From the NCBI RefSeq assembly GCF_037042905.1, contig NC_087247.1, positions 45,819,420 through 45,883,419 on the forward strand: a stretch of 64,000 bases of DNA, written 5' to 3'. Below the pieces are notes generated by a model. The model was given only the letters and a program-made list of their open reading frames with translations, made no database searches and was not told the origin of the DNA. This DNA comes from Lytechinus pictus (Eukaryota; Echinodermata; Echinoidea; Temnopleuroida; Toxopneustidae). A program made the translations under genes and the position numbers. Below are positions 43,550 to 54,792 of the stretch, piece after piece (positions within the stretch are counted from its first letter, which is position 1; each line of letters opens with the position of its first letter).

Positions 43550-45140
43550 GTTAAGAAACAGCTTGACTAGTTTGTGAAGGCTATTAAAGTAACCAAAGAA
43601 TTCAGATATGACTTATTCTGTCTACATGAACATATATACATCTGTTCATTTTAATATGATAGACAATTCCAAAAGTATATACTCAGAGTGTAGAACAGAA
43701 TAGTACATTTAGCTGGTTAAGTGTTGAATGTAAGTATCAACCGTTTTCAATGTGTTAGACCACTTTTCCGGTACAGCATATTCAGAATGTCTTCGTGCCT
43801 GATGGGCGTCTATGACGATTTTTTTTTCTTCAAAAGTAAGAACACGAACATAAGGGATAACTTCTAAAATCAGATAATCTTTGTATATCATTGAACTGAC
43901 GTGAATTAATGTCAGATTGACGCACATGCAGATAATGAAACAAATCACAAATCATTCAGAATATGGTTAGAGGCAAAAAAGCAGAATATCTCGATTACAT
44001 CAACGAGAGAGACTCCAATGAAAACATCAACAGGGTATACTCCAATGTATGACCAAAAAGAGTTTGAAATACCCATATAATAGTTAGACTGTATAAATTG
44101 TTGTTGTTTTTTAAATAAATTTTTAAACAAATAAGGTAAAGGAAACTTGGAACTTTAGACAAACATCTGCAGTTTCCAAAAATGGAATAACCAAAGTATT
44201 TGGCATACCCAACTGTATATTTTATTCATGATAAATACAGGCATGGATAAGAATAAAATGTAAGCAAAAGCAGCCATTTCAGGAAGTTTAGTAACCAAAC
44301 TAACAGACAGATTCGAATATGAATGTGGTGATGAATTACAGGTATATTTATCGTTCGTATGTAAAGACATACGTCAAACAAACAAAATAACAACGAATTA
44401 AGAAAAAGTTTAAGCAAAACATTAACAATGTAGGAATATATCGGTTACATCAACGAGGTGGACTCCAATAGATTAGAATAATTGAAAAAGGCTTGAATAA
44501 CCCCAAAGAAGTCAAATGCTTTATAAAAAGTAGACAAAAATGTTGGCAAATTGTAACAAAACAAACACTTTAGGAAATGGAGTAACCAAGTTTTGTCATA
44601 ATTAATGAAGGTATGTTTTCAGTTGGTGCATCTTGAGTCTGAAGAGTATGAAATACCCCTTGGGAAGTAAGATGCTACAATCATGACGATTTTATTTTAT
44701 TTTTATTGTTTTATATTGTAACAAAAGCAGCCATTTTTGCATGGTGGAGTAACCAAAGCAACTGAGGGGTTAAACAACAAAAGTATGATAAATATCGGTA
44801 TCTTCAGTGAATTACATCATGAGTCTGAAGAGTATGAAATACCACTTGAAGTAAGATGCTACGTTTTTAATGTATAAATTGTAACCTAACATAACTAAAA
44901 CAGCTATTTCTGGAAATGGTGTAACCAAAGCAACTGAGGGGTTAGACAGTATATAAAGAAACATAGGTTTACTGATCATACATCGATCTTGAGTCTGAAG
45001 AGTACGGAATGCCCCCTAAAGAAGTAAGATGCTAAAAAGTTGATTTTTTCCTGTATGAATTGTAAACCAAAGCACCATTTCTGGAAGCATGGGAAGTGAT
45101 GTAACCAAAGTATCTAAGATGTTGAACTGTATGCAGGCAT
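43550..45140. repeat. Degenerate ~170-190-bp tandem array upstream of the first visible ACY1 exon
   Basis: Recurring phrases GAGTCTGAAGAGTA (44635, 44821, 44991), GTAACCAAAG (43590, 44168, 44753, 44922, 45102 and variants) and AGTAAGATGCTA (about 44667, 44850, 45024). Units are about 170-190 bp and become more diverged towards 43,550. The region is where the missing ACY1 5' exon would be expected; none is seen. Confidence 0.75.
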
Positions 45141-45339
45141 GGACCATGATGCAGGTAAGTACATTGTAGTTACTAGTCATAATAAATACATGTATTTGTT
45201 TTCTGCTCATATTTCATAAATACAGAAAATCGATTTTCGTGAGGATAATTGAGAAATAGCTGTCAAAAACTTGCTTGAATATTTTAAGGTAAATAGCAAA
45301 TCATTGATAATTTCCTTTTTCTTGCATGATAACACATTT

Positions 45340-46507
45340 CTTTCTTTTTTTTCAAACATACATGAAAATAAATAATAATCATGAAGAAGAATTTAATTTA
45401 CTCATCCTGGTGCTGGTAGTCATTCCAAGTGGATGCTCCTTTTGGTTTCCATTGAAGACAAACCTTGGTGTTTTTGAGAAATATCTTGGTCGACACGCCA
45501 TCCTTTTTTCTCATGTCATATGCAACCTTCGCGAGATGACCGCGTCTGGCCTTGAGGGCAGGGGGGAGGTCGGTGCGGATCGAGATGCGTTTTGGAGTAG
45601 GACTACCAGGTATGGGTTGCGCGTTGACTCTTGGTCGTCGATCTCTATTTTCGAAGGCCGATAGAACTTTATTTCGGTCGGTCATATACACAAATTTGAC
45701 TATTATTGGATTGGGCGCTGTGGGTTGAAAGCTTGCGTCATGAGTTGCGCGTCGGAGAAGGCGATGAGCGTTAACAAACGCCATGTTGGCCGCTTCGTCT
45801 GCGTCTATTCCTAGGTCAACGATGCACTTGCGGATGACTTGAAATATATTCTCGTTAGAATCCTCATGTAGACCGTAGAAGAGCAAGTTGGAACGGCGGT
45901 TGTAGATCTCCATCGAAGTGAGCTGATTTTGAAGGTCAGCAATACGAGATTCCAGATTGACAGTAATTTTCGGGATAATATCCTTCTCGATCTCTTTGAC
46001 TTTTCCAGAATTGAACTCAACAGCTCCTTCAATATCACTCACTTTGGTTTTGATAGCTGCAATATCACCTGTAAGATAGTCCAGCTTTTCAAAGACCCTT
46101 GCAAACGAAGATTCCATGTTTTTGTTTACGTCCATAAGTGAAAGCGAAACATCCGGTGTAGCTGTGAGCTGTTCGTTGCGTGTTACCGAAGACTCAATAG
46201 CACTGGGGCCAGAGGCGTGGCTTCGCTCATTGGTCTTAGGGTTCGATTGCGAGCGTAAGTCGCGAGGCATTTTACCTTGTGTTGTTCACTCTAAAATGTT
46301 ATCAAAAAACAGGAAATGAATGCAAGGTATCCTTCCAAAAATAGGTCCAGTGTATACTATAATCCCAAAGCAAAGTTCGTAGACTGGAATAATCCGGAAA
46401 ATGACGACAGTGTAGGTGAAATTAGAGGTAAATAGAGCAAATCAGCCCGGAGCTGTCTCAATAGTTGTTCACACAACGGTGTCCATGTAGCTAACCATCA
46501 TGACTAA
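45340..46507 (-). mobile_element. ORF1-only L1-type retroposon at the unit junction
   Basis: Minus-strand element with about 235 bp of 5' leader (46507-46271), a complete ORF1 (46270-45398), then only about 50 bp ending in TCATGTATGTTTG and an A-rich tail (T-rich on the plus strand at 45341-45355). No ORF2 follows. The last bases resemble the 3' end of the LINE at 26775-35150 (TCATGTATGTTTC near 35088). The 5' end coincides with the start of the right duplicated unit. Flanking target duplication not convincingly found. Confidence 0.6.
45398..46270 (-). CDS. L1-type LINE ORF1 protein (RNA-binding chaperone), intact 290 aa
   Basis: Complete open frame. An N-terminal low-complexity Ser/Thr-rich part (1-44) is followed by a predicted coiled coil (about 45-122, heptad-like with no breaks until EIYNRRSN). 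An RRM-like domain follows, with core strand NLLFYGL (128-134) and IIVKFVYMTDRNKVL (189-203), then the C-terminal domain with IRTDLPPALKARRGHL (231-246), the hallmark of the transposase_22/L1 ORF1 C-terminus. In the family, ORF1 trimerises through the coiled coil and coats LINE RNA in cytoplasmic particles. The intact frame suggests recent activity. The usual ORF2 partner is absent downstream. Confidence 0.9.
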   Translation of the reverse strand: MPRDLRSQSNPKTNERSHASGPSAIESSVTRNEQLTATPDVSLSLMDVNKNMESSFARVFEKLDYLTGDIAAIKTKVSDIEGAVEFNSGKVKEIEKDIIPKITVNLESRIADLQNQLTSMEIYNRRSNLLFYGLHEDSNENIFQVIRKCIVDLGIDADEAANMAFVNAHRLLRRATHDASFQPTAPNPIIVKFVYMTDRNKVLSAFENRDRRPRVNAQPIPGSPTPKRISIRTDLPPALKARRGHLAKVAYDMRKKDGVSTKIFLKNTKVCLQWKPKGASTWNDYQHQDE

Positions 46508-48680
46508 TATGTATGACTAGCTAAGAAGTCATATGGTAATTTGTTTATCGGTTAAACGTTAACAATATCTATTTTCATCTTTTAGAAAAACAATGATACA
46601 CATGCATGCACAGCCCCATACATCTACATATAAGAAAGTGATAAACTCACGACAACATATTGATCATAATTATCATAATAACTGCTGGCTGGGATCGAAC
46701 CTCATATTATATTACTTCATTTTGATGTTTCAAATATCACTTAGTTACAACCTGAATATTACTTTATAAAACATGTGTATTATCCCATCAACCTTGTTCT
46801 GCTCCTTGTTGTTGTTGTTTGGTTTTTAACGTCACTCTTATTCAAAAAATAATATATGCGCCGATCAAAATATCATACCAAATCAAAAAGGTTGTTTATT
46901 TTTATTATTTTCAGTAGATAAGCTAGACCTTACGTAATACTGTATATATATTGTAAACATCACTTTCTCTTGTTCTCGTTATGCTTTCTAGAAGTTTATC
47001 CGGAAGTTTATGTGATCATTAATATGATGTTGAATATGTTAAACTGGAGGATAATAAATGTTTGTTTGAATTGATTTGAGCTTTGTTTGAATTTTTTGTA
47101 AATGTCATGAAATCGCATGTGAATGTTGCTAGAAACAATTAAATCACTCTTTTGAAAAAAGGGTAGTTCAAAATAGCAGGAGGATCACTTTTAACAGGCT
47201 CTCTGTCGGAATGAAGTTTTGTTGACGAACTTCCACGCACAGACTTTATGTTACAATTCCTACTGTTAGGTAATCCGTGAAAACACGCAAGGGCCTGGAA
47301 ATGATTTTTTTACAAAAAAAGGGGGCGGTTCGTTCCCAAATGAAGTTGATTTGGGTATAATTTCCACATTTTAGCATATAAACCTAATTTTCAAGGGGGG
47401 GGGGGGGGGTGTTATGCACCCTTGAGCCGCTTCAGCACCCCGCTTCTCAGGGCCATGATTAATGAAATTATTATACAGGATGTGAACTGTTACCCCTTCG
47501 CTGTTTTCTGTAGGCATCAAATTAAAGAGCATATATAAAATTTTCGAGATATGCGATTTCCTTGCAAAAACAAGATACCGTCCGCCAAATAATGTCTTTG
47601 GTAATCTTTTCTTCAAATTGATATATGCGTGAACAAGGATTTATATACATGATATAGGTGATATTACAATGAAATAAATTCGTCAGTTACAGATAATTCT
47701 GCGTATAGTTTTAGTGGGACGCGCATTATTATGGTATACTCTGCAGTCCGGTTTTACCAGGGCCAATGTAGAGGCTATTGTCTAGATCTGTGCGAAACAT
47801 GGGCGGAAATCCCGGGGGGGGGGGGGGGCAGGGGGACGCGTCCCACTACCCAAAATAGTAGGGGAACACAATATCAAATGTCCCCATAATATTTTTGGTC
47901 TTTTATGATATAAATACATCATTCAAAATCCAAATAAAACGTGTATTTTGGACGAGATGACCTTACTTTTTGGTGATAACCTTTTTTTTCCCTTTTTTTT
48001 TTGCTTGTCAAATTTATTTTGGTCGAAATGACCTTACATTAGGGGGGATATCTTTTTGTTTTGCTTGTCAAATTTTCCAGCCCACTGGCGTAAATCCGGT
48101 CTGAGAAGTGGGGGGGGGGGGTAGCAATTATTCACCTGAAAACTCAAAATTTTTGGGACACACCAAGCTGTATGTATACGGGGGTATATGACCTTGTACT
48201 ACCATCTTTCAGTTAAAGGTGTTTTTATAAGGTGTTTTTCGATAGTTATATTGTAATGGATTTGTTGTGATAAAAACTACCGACTACAATTAATATTCAA
48301 ATGCGAGCCAGCAAATTTTCAGTAGGTAGAAGAAAGAATGGTGTCCAGAAACCTCTTTCAAGTGGTGTGTAATTATCACATTACGGGCTATTATACAGAG
48401 GTATCAAAGGTATTGCTTTAAGCTACGCCTACCATTGTTCTCTTCATCAATTTCTTTACAATATTTAAATAAAAGAGTTGCCAAAGCTGTTGTACATTTT
48501 GTATACTTTCTCCCATACGTGTACTGTATCAAAGCAATACCTTTGATCCAGCTGAGGCATGGCGGCTTGTCATTGTTCAAAACCCACCTTCACCCGACAA
48601 AGGAAATTATAATTGGTATAGTGTCGAAAATTTGTCTATCTGACGGTCAGTCGGATCGGGGTCACCCTTGCCACTAACCC

Positions 48681-48751
48681 GTCTCTGTGGTCTAGTGGTT
48701 AAGGCACCGGCGTTCAAAGCTGGGGGCCCGGGTTCGATTCCCGGCAGAGAC
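48681..48751 (+). tRNA. tRNA-like gene with UCA anticodon (right copy)
   Basis: Identical over all 71 nt to 5125-5195, although the flanking sequence differs by substitutions and indels. Same fold, same TCA at the anticodon position. Confidence 0.6.
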
Positions 48752-48908
48752 ATTTTTTCGGCATCACCAATTTTTTCAAAGGGTAGATAGCTCTGGGGAA
48801 CCTTGATTTAAGCTACGCCTACCATTGTTCTCTTCATTCATTTCTTTACAATATTTAAATAAAAGAGTTGCCAAAGCTGTTGTACATGTATAACTTCACA
48901 CATTTATA

Positions 48909-48936
48909 TATATATACATGTATATTATATACATAT

Positions 48937-48987
<51 letters not shown>
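48909..48987. repeat. (TA)n microsatellite
   Basis: Long AT run expanded relative to the left copy (about 5349-5389). It adjoins the hairpin at 48989. Confidence 0.9.
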
Positions 48988-48988
<1 letters not shown>

Positions 48989-48991
<3 letters not shown>

Positions 48992-49090
48992 GTTGGTGAG
49001 ATATGTGTCTCTTTCTCACGAGTCATATATATGTATGTATATATACATATATATGACTCGTGAGAAAGAGACACATATCTCACCAACAAA
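48989..49090. repeat. Perfect 102-bp inverted repeat (hairpin), right copy
   Basis: 47-bp arms (starting TTTGTTGGTGAGATATGTG) pair without mismatch around an 8-bp centre TGTATATA. The left copy (5391-5569) is a partly duplicated version. Probably a palindromic MITE; no coding. Confidence 0.9.
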
Positions 49091-49092
49091 TA

Positions 49093-49650
49093 AATGCGAG
49101 CGCGAAGTGCGAACTGAAATTTTTTGGTATACTGAACTGAAAACAGGAAAAAGGTACCTGTTTAGGATTGTTTGTAGTAAATCATGAGGAGGATCTCACT
49201 ACACAGATAATGCGAGTGCCGAGAGCGAGCTGAATTTTTTTAATATTCTGACCTGAAAGCTTGATATTCTAAGCATTTTTGGTACGATTAAGATGGGTGT
49301 CTAAAATAACAATAGATACGAGCGCGAAACGCAAGCTGAACATTTTGATATTTTGATCTGAAAAAAATTGACAGTTTAATGGACGTTTTTGATAAAGAAC
49401 AAGATATATACCCAACAAAAGATTATTGCAAATCGAAGCGGGAGTTCTTTTGAGGTTTAGAACTGAAAACGGGACATTCTGTTCACCTATTTAATCATGA
49501 AAAGTATGGGGTTTTGCTACAGAAATGATGCGAGCGCGAAGCGCGAGCTGAAAATTTTTTATATTCCAATCTGAAAAGCAGATATTTTGAGCACGATTTT
49601 GAATAAAGAACGAGATATGTATTTCAATCTCGCTTGCTGATTTATGTGTA
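49093..49650. repeat. ~105-bp tandem array with GCGAGCGCGAAGCGCGAGC motif (right copy)
   Basis: Counterpart of 5571-6130, with motif copies near 49093, 49209, 49318 and 49528. Confidence 0.7.
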
Positions 49651-50184
49651 ACATTACAATCTTATTTTAATTTTGCACATGAGGAATTATTGGGGGGGGG
49701 AGGCAAAACGATATGTTTGCCCACCCAATATATGTTCGCCCTCCTGCCCCCCCAGGATCGACGCCTCTGCCCCCACTCCGGAGTCGGAGGGACCGCATGC
49801 GTGTTCCCAAAATGTCCGATAAAGGGGTAGTTTTTCGCGGGACAAGTCCGGCCCGCAAATTGTAAAATAAGGGGTGTATTTGACTTTTCACCCGGAGATT
49901 TCTTTAAAGAAGAGGGGGGTTTCTCTCTCTCTCTCTTTGGACTCCTGAGAAATTTAAAAAGGGGGTTATAAAATATCTTGAATATCACAGAAAAATTGAT
50001 CAAATTCCTGAAATTTTCCTGCTAGTTTTGAAAGCTTAAAGCGTAATGACAGCTAACCTGAGGGTGAAGGGTGTGTGTGTGTGGGGAGGGGGTTGTCTGT
50101 CTCAGATAGGGGGTACATTGAGCAGTGTTCCCGATTTAGGGGGGTCTCCATGCAAGGCAGGAAAAGCCCGCGAAAAGCCCGCGA

Positions 50185-50293
50185 GGATGTGTATTTCAAT
50201 CTCGCTTGCTGATTTCTGTGTAACATTACAATCTTATTTTAATTTTGCACATGAGAAATTATTGGGGGGGGGGGGGGCAAAACGATATGTTCA
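50185..50293. repeat. Local duplication of 49613-49718 in the right unit only
   Basis: The phrase GTATTTCAATCTCGCTTGCT through CAAAACGATATGTT is repeated about 575 bp downstream of its original. The left unit lacks this second copy at the same place (after ..AGCCCGCGAAA near 6676). Confidence 0.8.
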
Positions 50294-51500
50294 AAACGAT
50301 ATGTTCAGAAATTTTGGCAGACATGAGATAGGGGGGGGGGTGCTTTCAAAGGGAGGGAACGAGCATATAGGCGTACCCTAAATAACACTGAGTGGGGAGG
50401 CGGGTTTTCACTTAAAGGACTATTACGATATGTTTTCTTCCGGTGGTTATATTGTAATAGATTTGTTGTGACGTAAACTGCTGAATAAAGGTTTAATATC
50501 GAATGCGAGCGAGCGAAGCAACCGAGCAAGTTTTCAATAATTGGAAGACATGATAATCAAAATTCCTTCAAGGGGGTGTAATAATGGGAGAAAATACGGC
50601 GAGTGAGCGTAGTAAACGAGCCTTGAAAAAGTTGTTTCAGTCGTTTAAAATAATATTCATATATTACAAAGGATGATAAGGGTAAATTTTCTATAACATT
50701 AACTTTAAAAGAAAAGAGATACATAAAATGAGCAAATAGAGATTAAATATAGAGTTAAAGGTAAGATGAGAATGAAATAAAATTGATAATGACTTTCGGG
50801 GAAAAGGGTGCCATAGGAAAGGACCATAGGCCATCACAGGCCACAATATAGTCTTCCAAAAAACGTGGAAATGGCATAATGATGCATATTATGAAAAGGA
50901 AAGATTTTGAATAATCTTTAAGAGTATATATTGGGAGATGATACATTTCAAATTTTGAGCAAAATTTATAATTGAAATATTCTTTACATTGTTGTGTCAA
51001 TTAATGTGATTTAAAGTCCCATATAAATGGATAAAATTGTAAAGATGAGTGTTTCATTATTAACGGCATTAAGTTGATTTGAAATACTCTTTCCAAAACC
51101 AGATAACTTCAAATATCTGATCACTTCATTTCCAGAGTGGTTGAAATAATTGACATGTAAGAAACAAGTGTGTGTATGTTTCAGCATCCTGTTTACAAAA
51201 GAAGTATAGATTATCTGATACAAAACTAACCTTGAATAATTTTGTTATAAACAGATCCATGTTGGATCGTTGAGTCTTAATAAACCTTCAAACACACATG
51301 AATACACCACCCTCCCACCCGCCCGCGCGCGCACACTTACATACGCCAACATTCATCTTATATTACAGCCTACAGGTTTATGTTATTTTCATTATTTGTT
51401 TTTATAATTAAATTCAGCCTTGAGAATCCTTGTTCTTGTGCCCCGGGTCTTGTGCCCATCATCCTCTAATTGATATAAGACTTAGCATGAGGCATTTTCA

Positions 51501-51713
51501 CCATAGACGGACACAGGGGTAAAAAAAATGATATTCGAGTCAAATGCTTCATGCTTTATTTAATGGGACAATTTTTTTCGATTCTGGCGGCTATTTTGGA
51601 TTTTAAAATGGCCGCCAAAGTATAGTGTTGAAAGACACATGTTTTCTTTTGACTGACTGTTTTTGTAGAACAAGTGTGATTCTCCCTGTGATTTAGCTTA
51701 CTATTATAATACG
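51501..51713. other. 213-bp segment present only in the right unit
   Basis: The left unit reads ..GCATTTTCA directly into TTATAAAGTCCC.. (about 7881), so this is an insertion here or a deletion there. It contains an inverted GGCGGC...GCCGCC pair (GGCGGCTATTTTGG / AAAATGGCCGCC). No clear target duplication. No coding. Confidence 0.7.
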
Positions 51714-53548
51714 TTATAAAGTCCCATAGAAAGAATCACCAGTAATTAATTTATCTAATAAAAAATATTGATGAAGTATAATTATGATATTGTATGTAAT
51801 GTTAGTTACCAAAAACATGAACTTTTTTGTTCTCATTCGCCAGAAAAGAGCTTATATTACATGAAACCTGATAGAATTCCTCCTTAGGTAACACCCCTTC
51901 CTTCTACACCAAAATTTAAGATAGGCAAGTTACAATCACTTCATAGGGTACCATTAAATATGTGTAACGTCAGTTACCGAGGTGTAATGTCAGTTACCAT
52001 GATAAAACGATGGTTATCAATTAATAGGGAAATGCAAATGTGGTCAATTTCGTTGCGAAAAAAAATAATATTTACTTGTTAATAGTCTTTCACTTAGTTA
52101 AATCCCACCAGTAGGAGCTTGCTATTGACCTTTAAAAAGTATGTAGGTCACATGGAATACTGTGCTACAGTTATTGTAAATTGTGTTATATGAAATTATG
52201 AAGTAAGTTGCATTCCTATTGGGCCAAAAATCAATATTATGAAATTAGTTTACATAATATAATGTACATGCCAAGTACATAATTGTTTGTATCAGGTAAA
52301 AAAAAAAAATTACTTTCGGGGGCTACTTTTCTCAATTTACTGCTTAAAAAAGTCTGCAACTATAAGTTTAAAACGGTGCAATGAAGGATGGTTTTCAGGG
52401 CCCCTTAAGTTAATTTCTAGGGTTCATTTGAGCATTTCGGAGCTAAATCTCCCCAACCCTCTTATAATTTCCCCCTGTATACCTGTTAATAGTTTCAGTT
52501 GTGTGATAAGATTTTGTTTTTGGTGTACAAATAAAGATGAAAATATAAATTTGGACAGCTCTGATCAATGTTGCATGGATCTGATACACATATAGTTCAC
52601 AGTTTTATTTTTGAAATTGGAGTTTATTTTTATTGACAGCTTAAAAAAACAAATAAGCAAAGATATTGATTAAATGAAATATGAAGAAAATTGAAATCTG
52701 ACAGATATGAACAAGCATTGCTTGCACTGACCTGATTAGAAAGTCAATAAAACTGTAGTTACATGAAATTCGGGAGAGGGGTAGGAGAGGATACAGGCCT
52801 TAATTCATTTCTGTCATTTCTTGGGAGTTGAAGAAGGAAAAGGTAAAAAAAAATCAATATAAAACTGACGAATATAAAAATTGGGCGCATGATCAGAGAA
52901 ATCTATGTGTAACTACCATGCAATATCAAATAACTATCGGAATATATACATGTAGCTGCTATGCCCCCCCCCCCCCGAGTATGTAAGCATTTCTTCTTCT
53001 GATTATTTGACGTAAATTATTATGATATTTTAAGCCTTAAATGTAGTACATGTACATTTAGTTTCAGTTACCTACATAATAAGATGTTTAAAGTAAAGAA
53101 AAAGAATTTAGAAAAACCGGGCTTTTTTAATTTAAATGTCCCAGGAACTCAGCTTTACTGCCATATCAAACACACTTTCAGGTGAAGCCTTGGACAGAAG
53201 ATTTATGCAATGATTCCACATATTTTACTTCCACGTGTTATCTCTATGGTAAATTTGTGAGTAATGTTAGTTACGTAATGTCAGTTACCAGCATGGTCGT
53301 GGAAAAATTATCATAGCCCCCAAAAGACAGTAACAAATTATTTAATATTTTGACACATCTTAATCCAGTAACGAACGCATATTTACATATTCAAATAATC
53401 GCTCTATCCACTCAGGAACATGAGATATTTCAATTTTACTGAACACCCTAAAGTTGCTGTTCCTTTTTGCGTAATATCAGTTGCCAACACATTTTTTGCT
53501 CGCTGAAGCGTAACAAAATCAATGTGGTTGCATGAAAGTTAATATCGC

Positions 53549-53554
53549 TTTATT
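53549..53554 (-). promoter_or_regulatory. Candidate polyadenylation signal of gene B, right copy
   Basis: AATAAA on the minus strand about 75 nt past the stop codon, conserved with the left copy. Confidence 0.45.
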
Positions 53555-53628
53555 AACTCTATGAAATGCAAACTACCATCATTATTTTGTAGGATGTGAG
53601 ATACACACTATGAAATGTGTGTTAAATT

Positions 53629-54792
53629 TTAACCTGCCATGCAGTAGAAGAAGTTACCGTTATAATTGACCATTAACATACGTTCATTATGTAGGACTAT
53701 GGTTTTCAAGAAGTAAGACCAACAGAAGTAACCAATGACACTCAGGCATGCAGAAACCTTTCTAAATCGCCCCCAATTGGAACGCCATGCACATTTTCCA
53801 CCCATCGGTGTCAAGTCCATATTTGGGATACTGATATATGGCTTTCGCTTTCCACACTGATACACGAAGTCTTCAGTCTTCTTAAAATCTTCTTCATCCA
53901 TTTCTATCCCTTTGTCTAGTCTACCGCAGATGATGGCCAGTTTGGCGCACTCAAATGTCGTGAATTGTTTGTATCGGAAGGTATCCATGTATGCTCCTTT
54001 GACCTTGGTATGGCCATCCCGTCCCGATCCCATGGGCCAATGAAAGTCGTGTGCAATAACACAAACGTTATCCTTTCCTGAAACGGATAATAAGAGGTAA
54101 CAAACTTACAGATCATGACATTTTTTTGTAAACTCTTTGTGATAGTGCAATTAAAAACAACTCTGAAAATAAATTTAAAATGAGAACACTAAAAAATTAA
54201 CAGAGATACAACAACGAACAGTCATTTTCAAATCATATGGGGTTACACCTCAAAACTTTTCTGGCCATGCATGTGATGACATAATTTATTCCTAAATGTA
54301 CTCTATATTACGGGCAAGATAAGAAAACTTGATGCCCATTATATTATTTCTATACCAAATCGGATGAATCCTATAGTTTCATCCCATATCGGCCTATAAC
54401 AGTAATAGGATCTATCATGTCTATTGTGAATGGACCATGAAATGAAGTAAAGTTGATGAGTTATTTTAGGCCTATACTGATGTGAAAAGATTCTGTTAAG
54501 TTTTCATACCAAATACTTGTTTGACATGAGGCAAGAACTTGTCATAGAGTGCATCCATGACGTCTGTGATTGCAAAACGACGATTGTTGATAGAATGACA
54601 TACTATCACACCATCCAGTCCTTCACTTGAAAGCCGAAAACTGTCTAAATCATTGTATGGTAGCTGAATAAATTTAACTGCTACATTGGGGAGACTTTTG
54701 ACTTTATTTATAAAAGCCTCGATGTTGGACTTCAACGCTGATGTACAGATGCCTATCGTAACTGGTCCCGGGTTTGATGATTGACTCTCCAT
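53629..54792 (-). CDS. Gene B (right copy): two-exon paralogue of gene A, predicted single-pass membrane protein, 243 aa
   Basis: Exon 1 is 54792-54510, exon 2 is 54077-53629, intron 432 bp, phase 1; same signals as the left copy. Exon 1 is closer to gene A in places than the left copy is (for example NNRRFAITD, as in gene A, against NNRQFAITD). Exon 2 has a three-residue deletion in the hydrophobic segment (VSACLSVIGYFCWSYF) and a 1-bp shift that gives a different end (MLMVNYNGNFFYCMAG). The frame is open. Function unknown. An apparent order of secondary-structure elements like a flavodoxin/TIR-type domain is inference only. Confidence 0.75.

Noticed and set aside
43709-43948. 79-codon minus-strand frame as a possible missing ACY1 exon
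   Set aside because: No resemblance to the ACY1 N-terminus, no matching phase, and it lies in a degenerate tandem array.
2966-46507. CRISPR array, operon or bacterial-type defence system
   Set aside because: The repeats are transposon- or satellite-type with irregular spacing, and the only host genes have spliceosomal introns.
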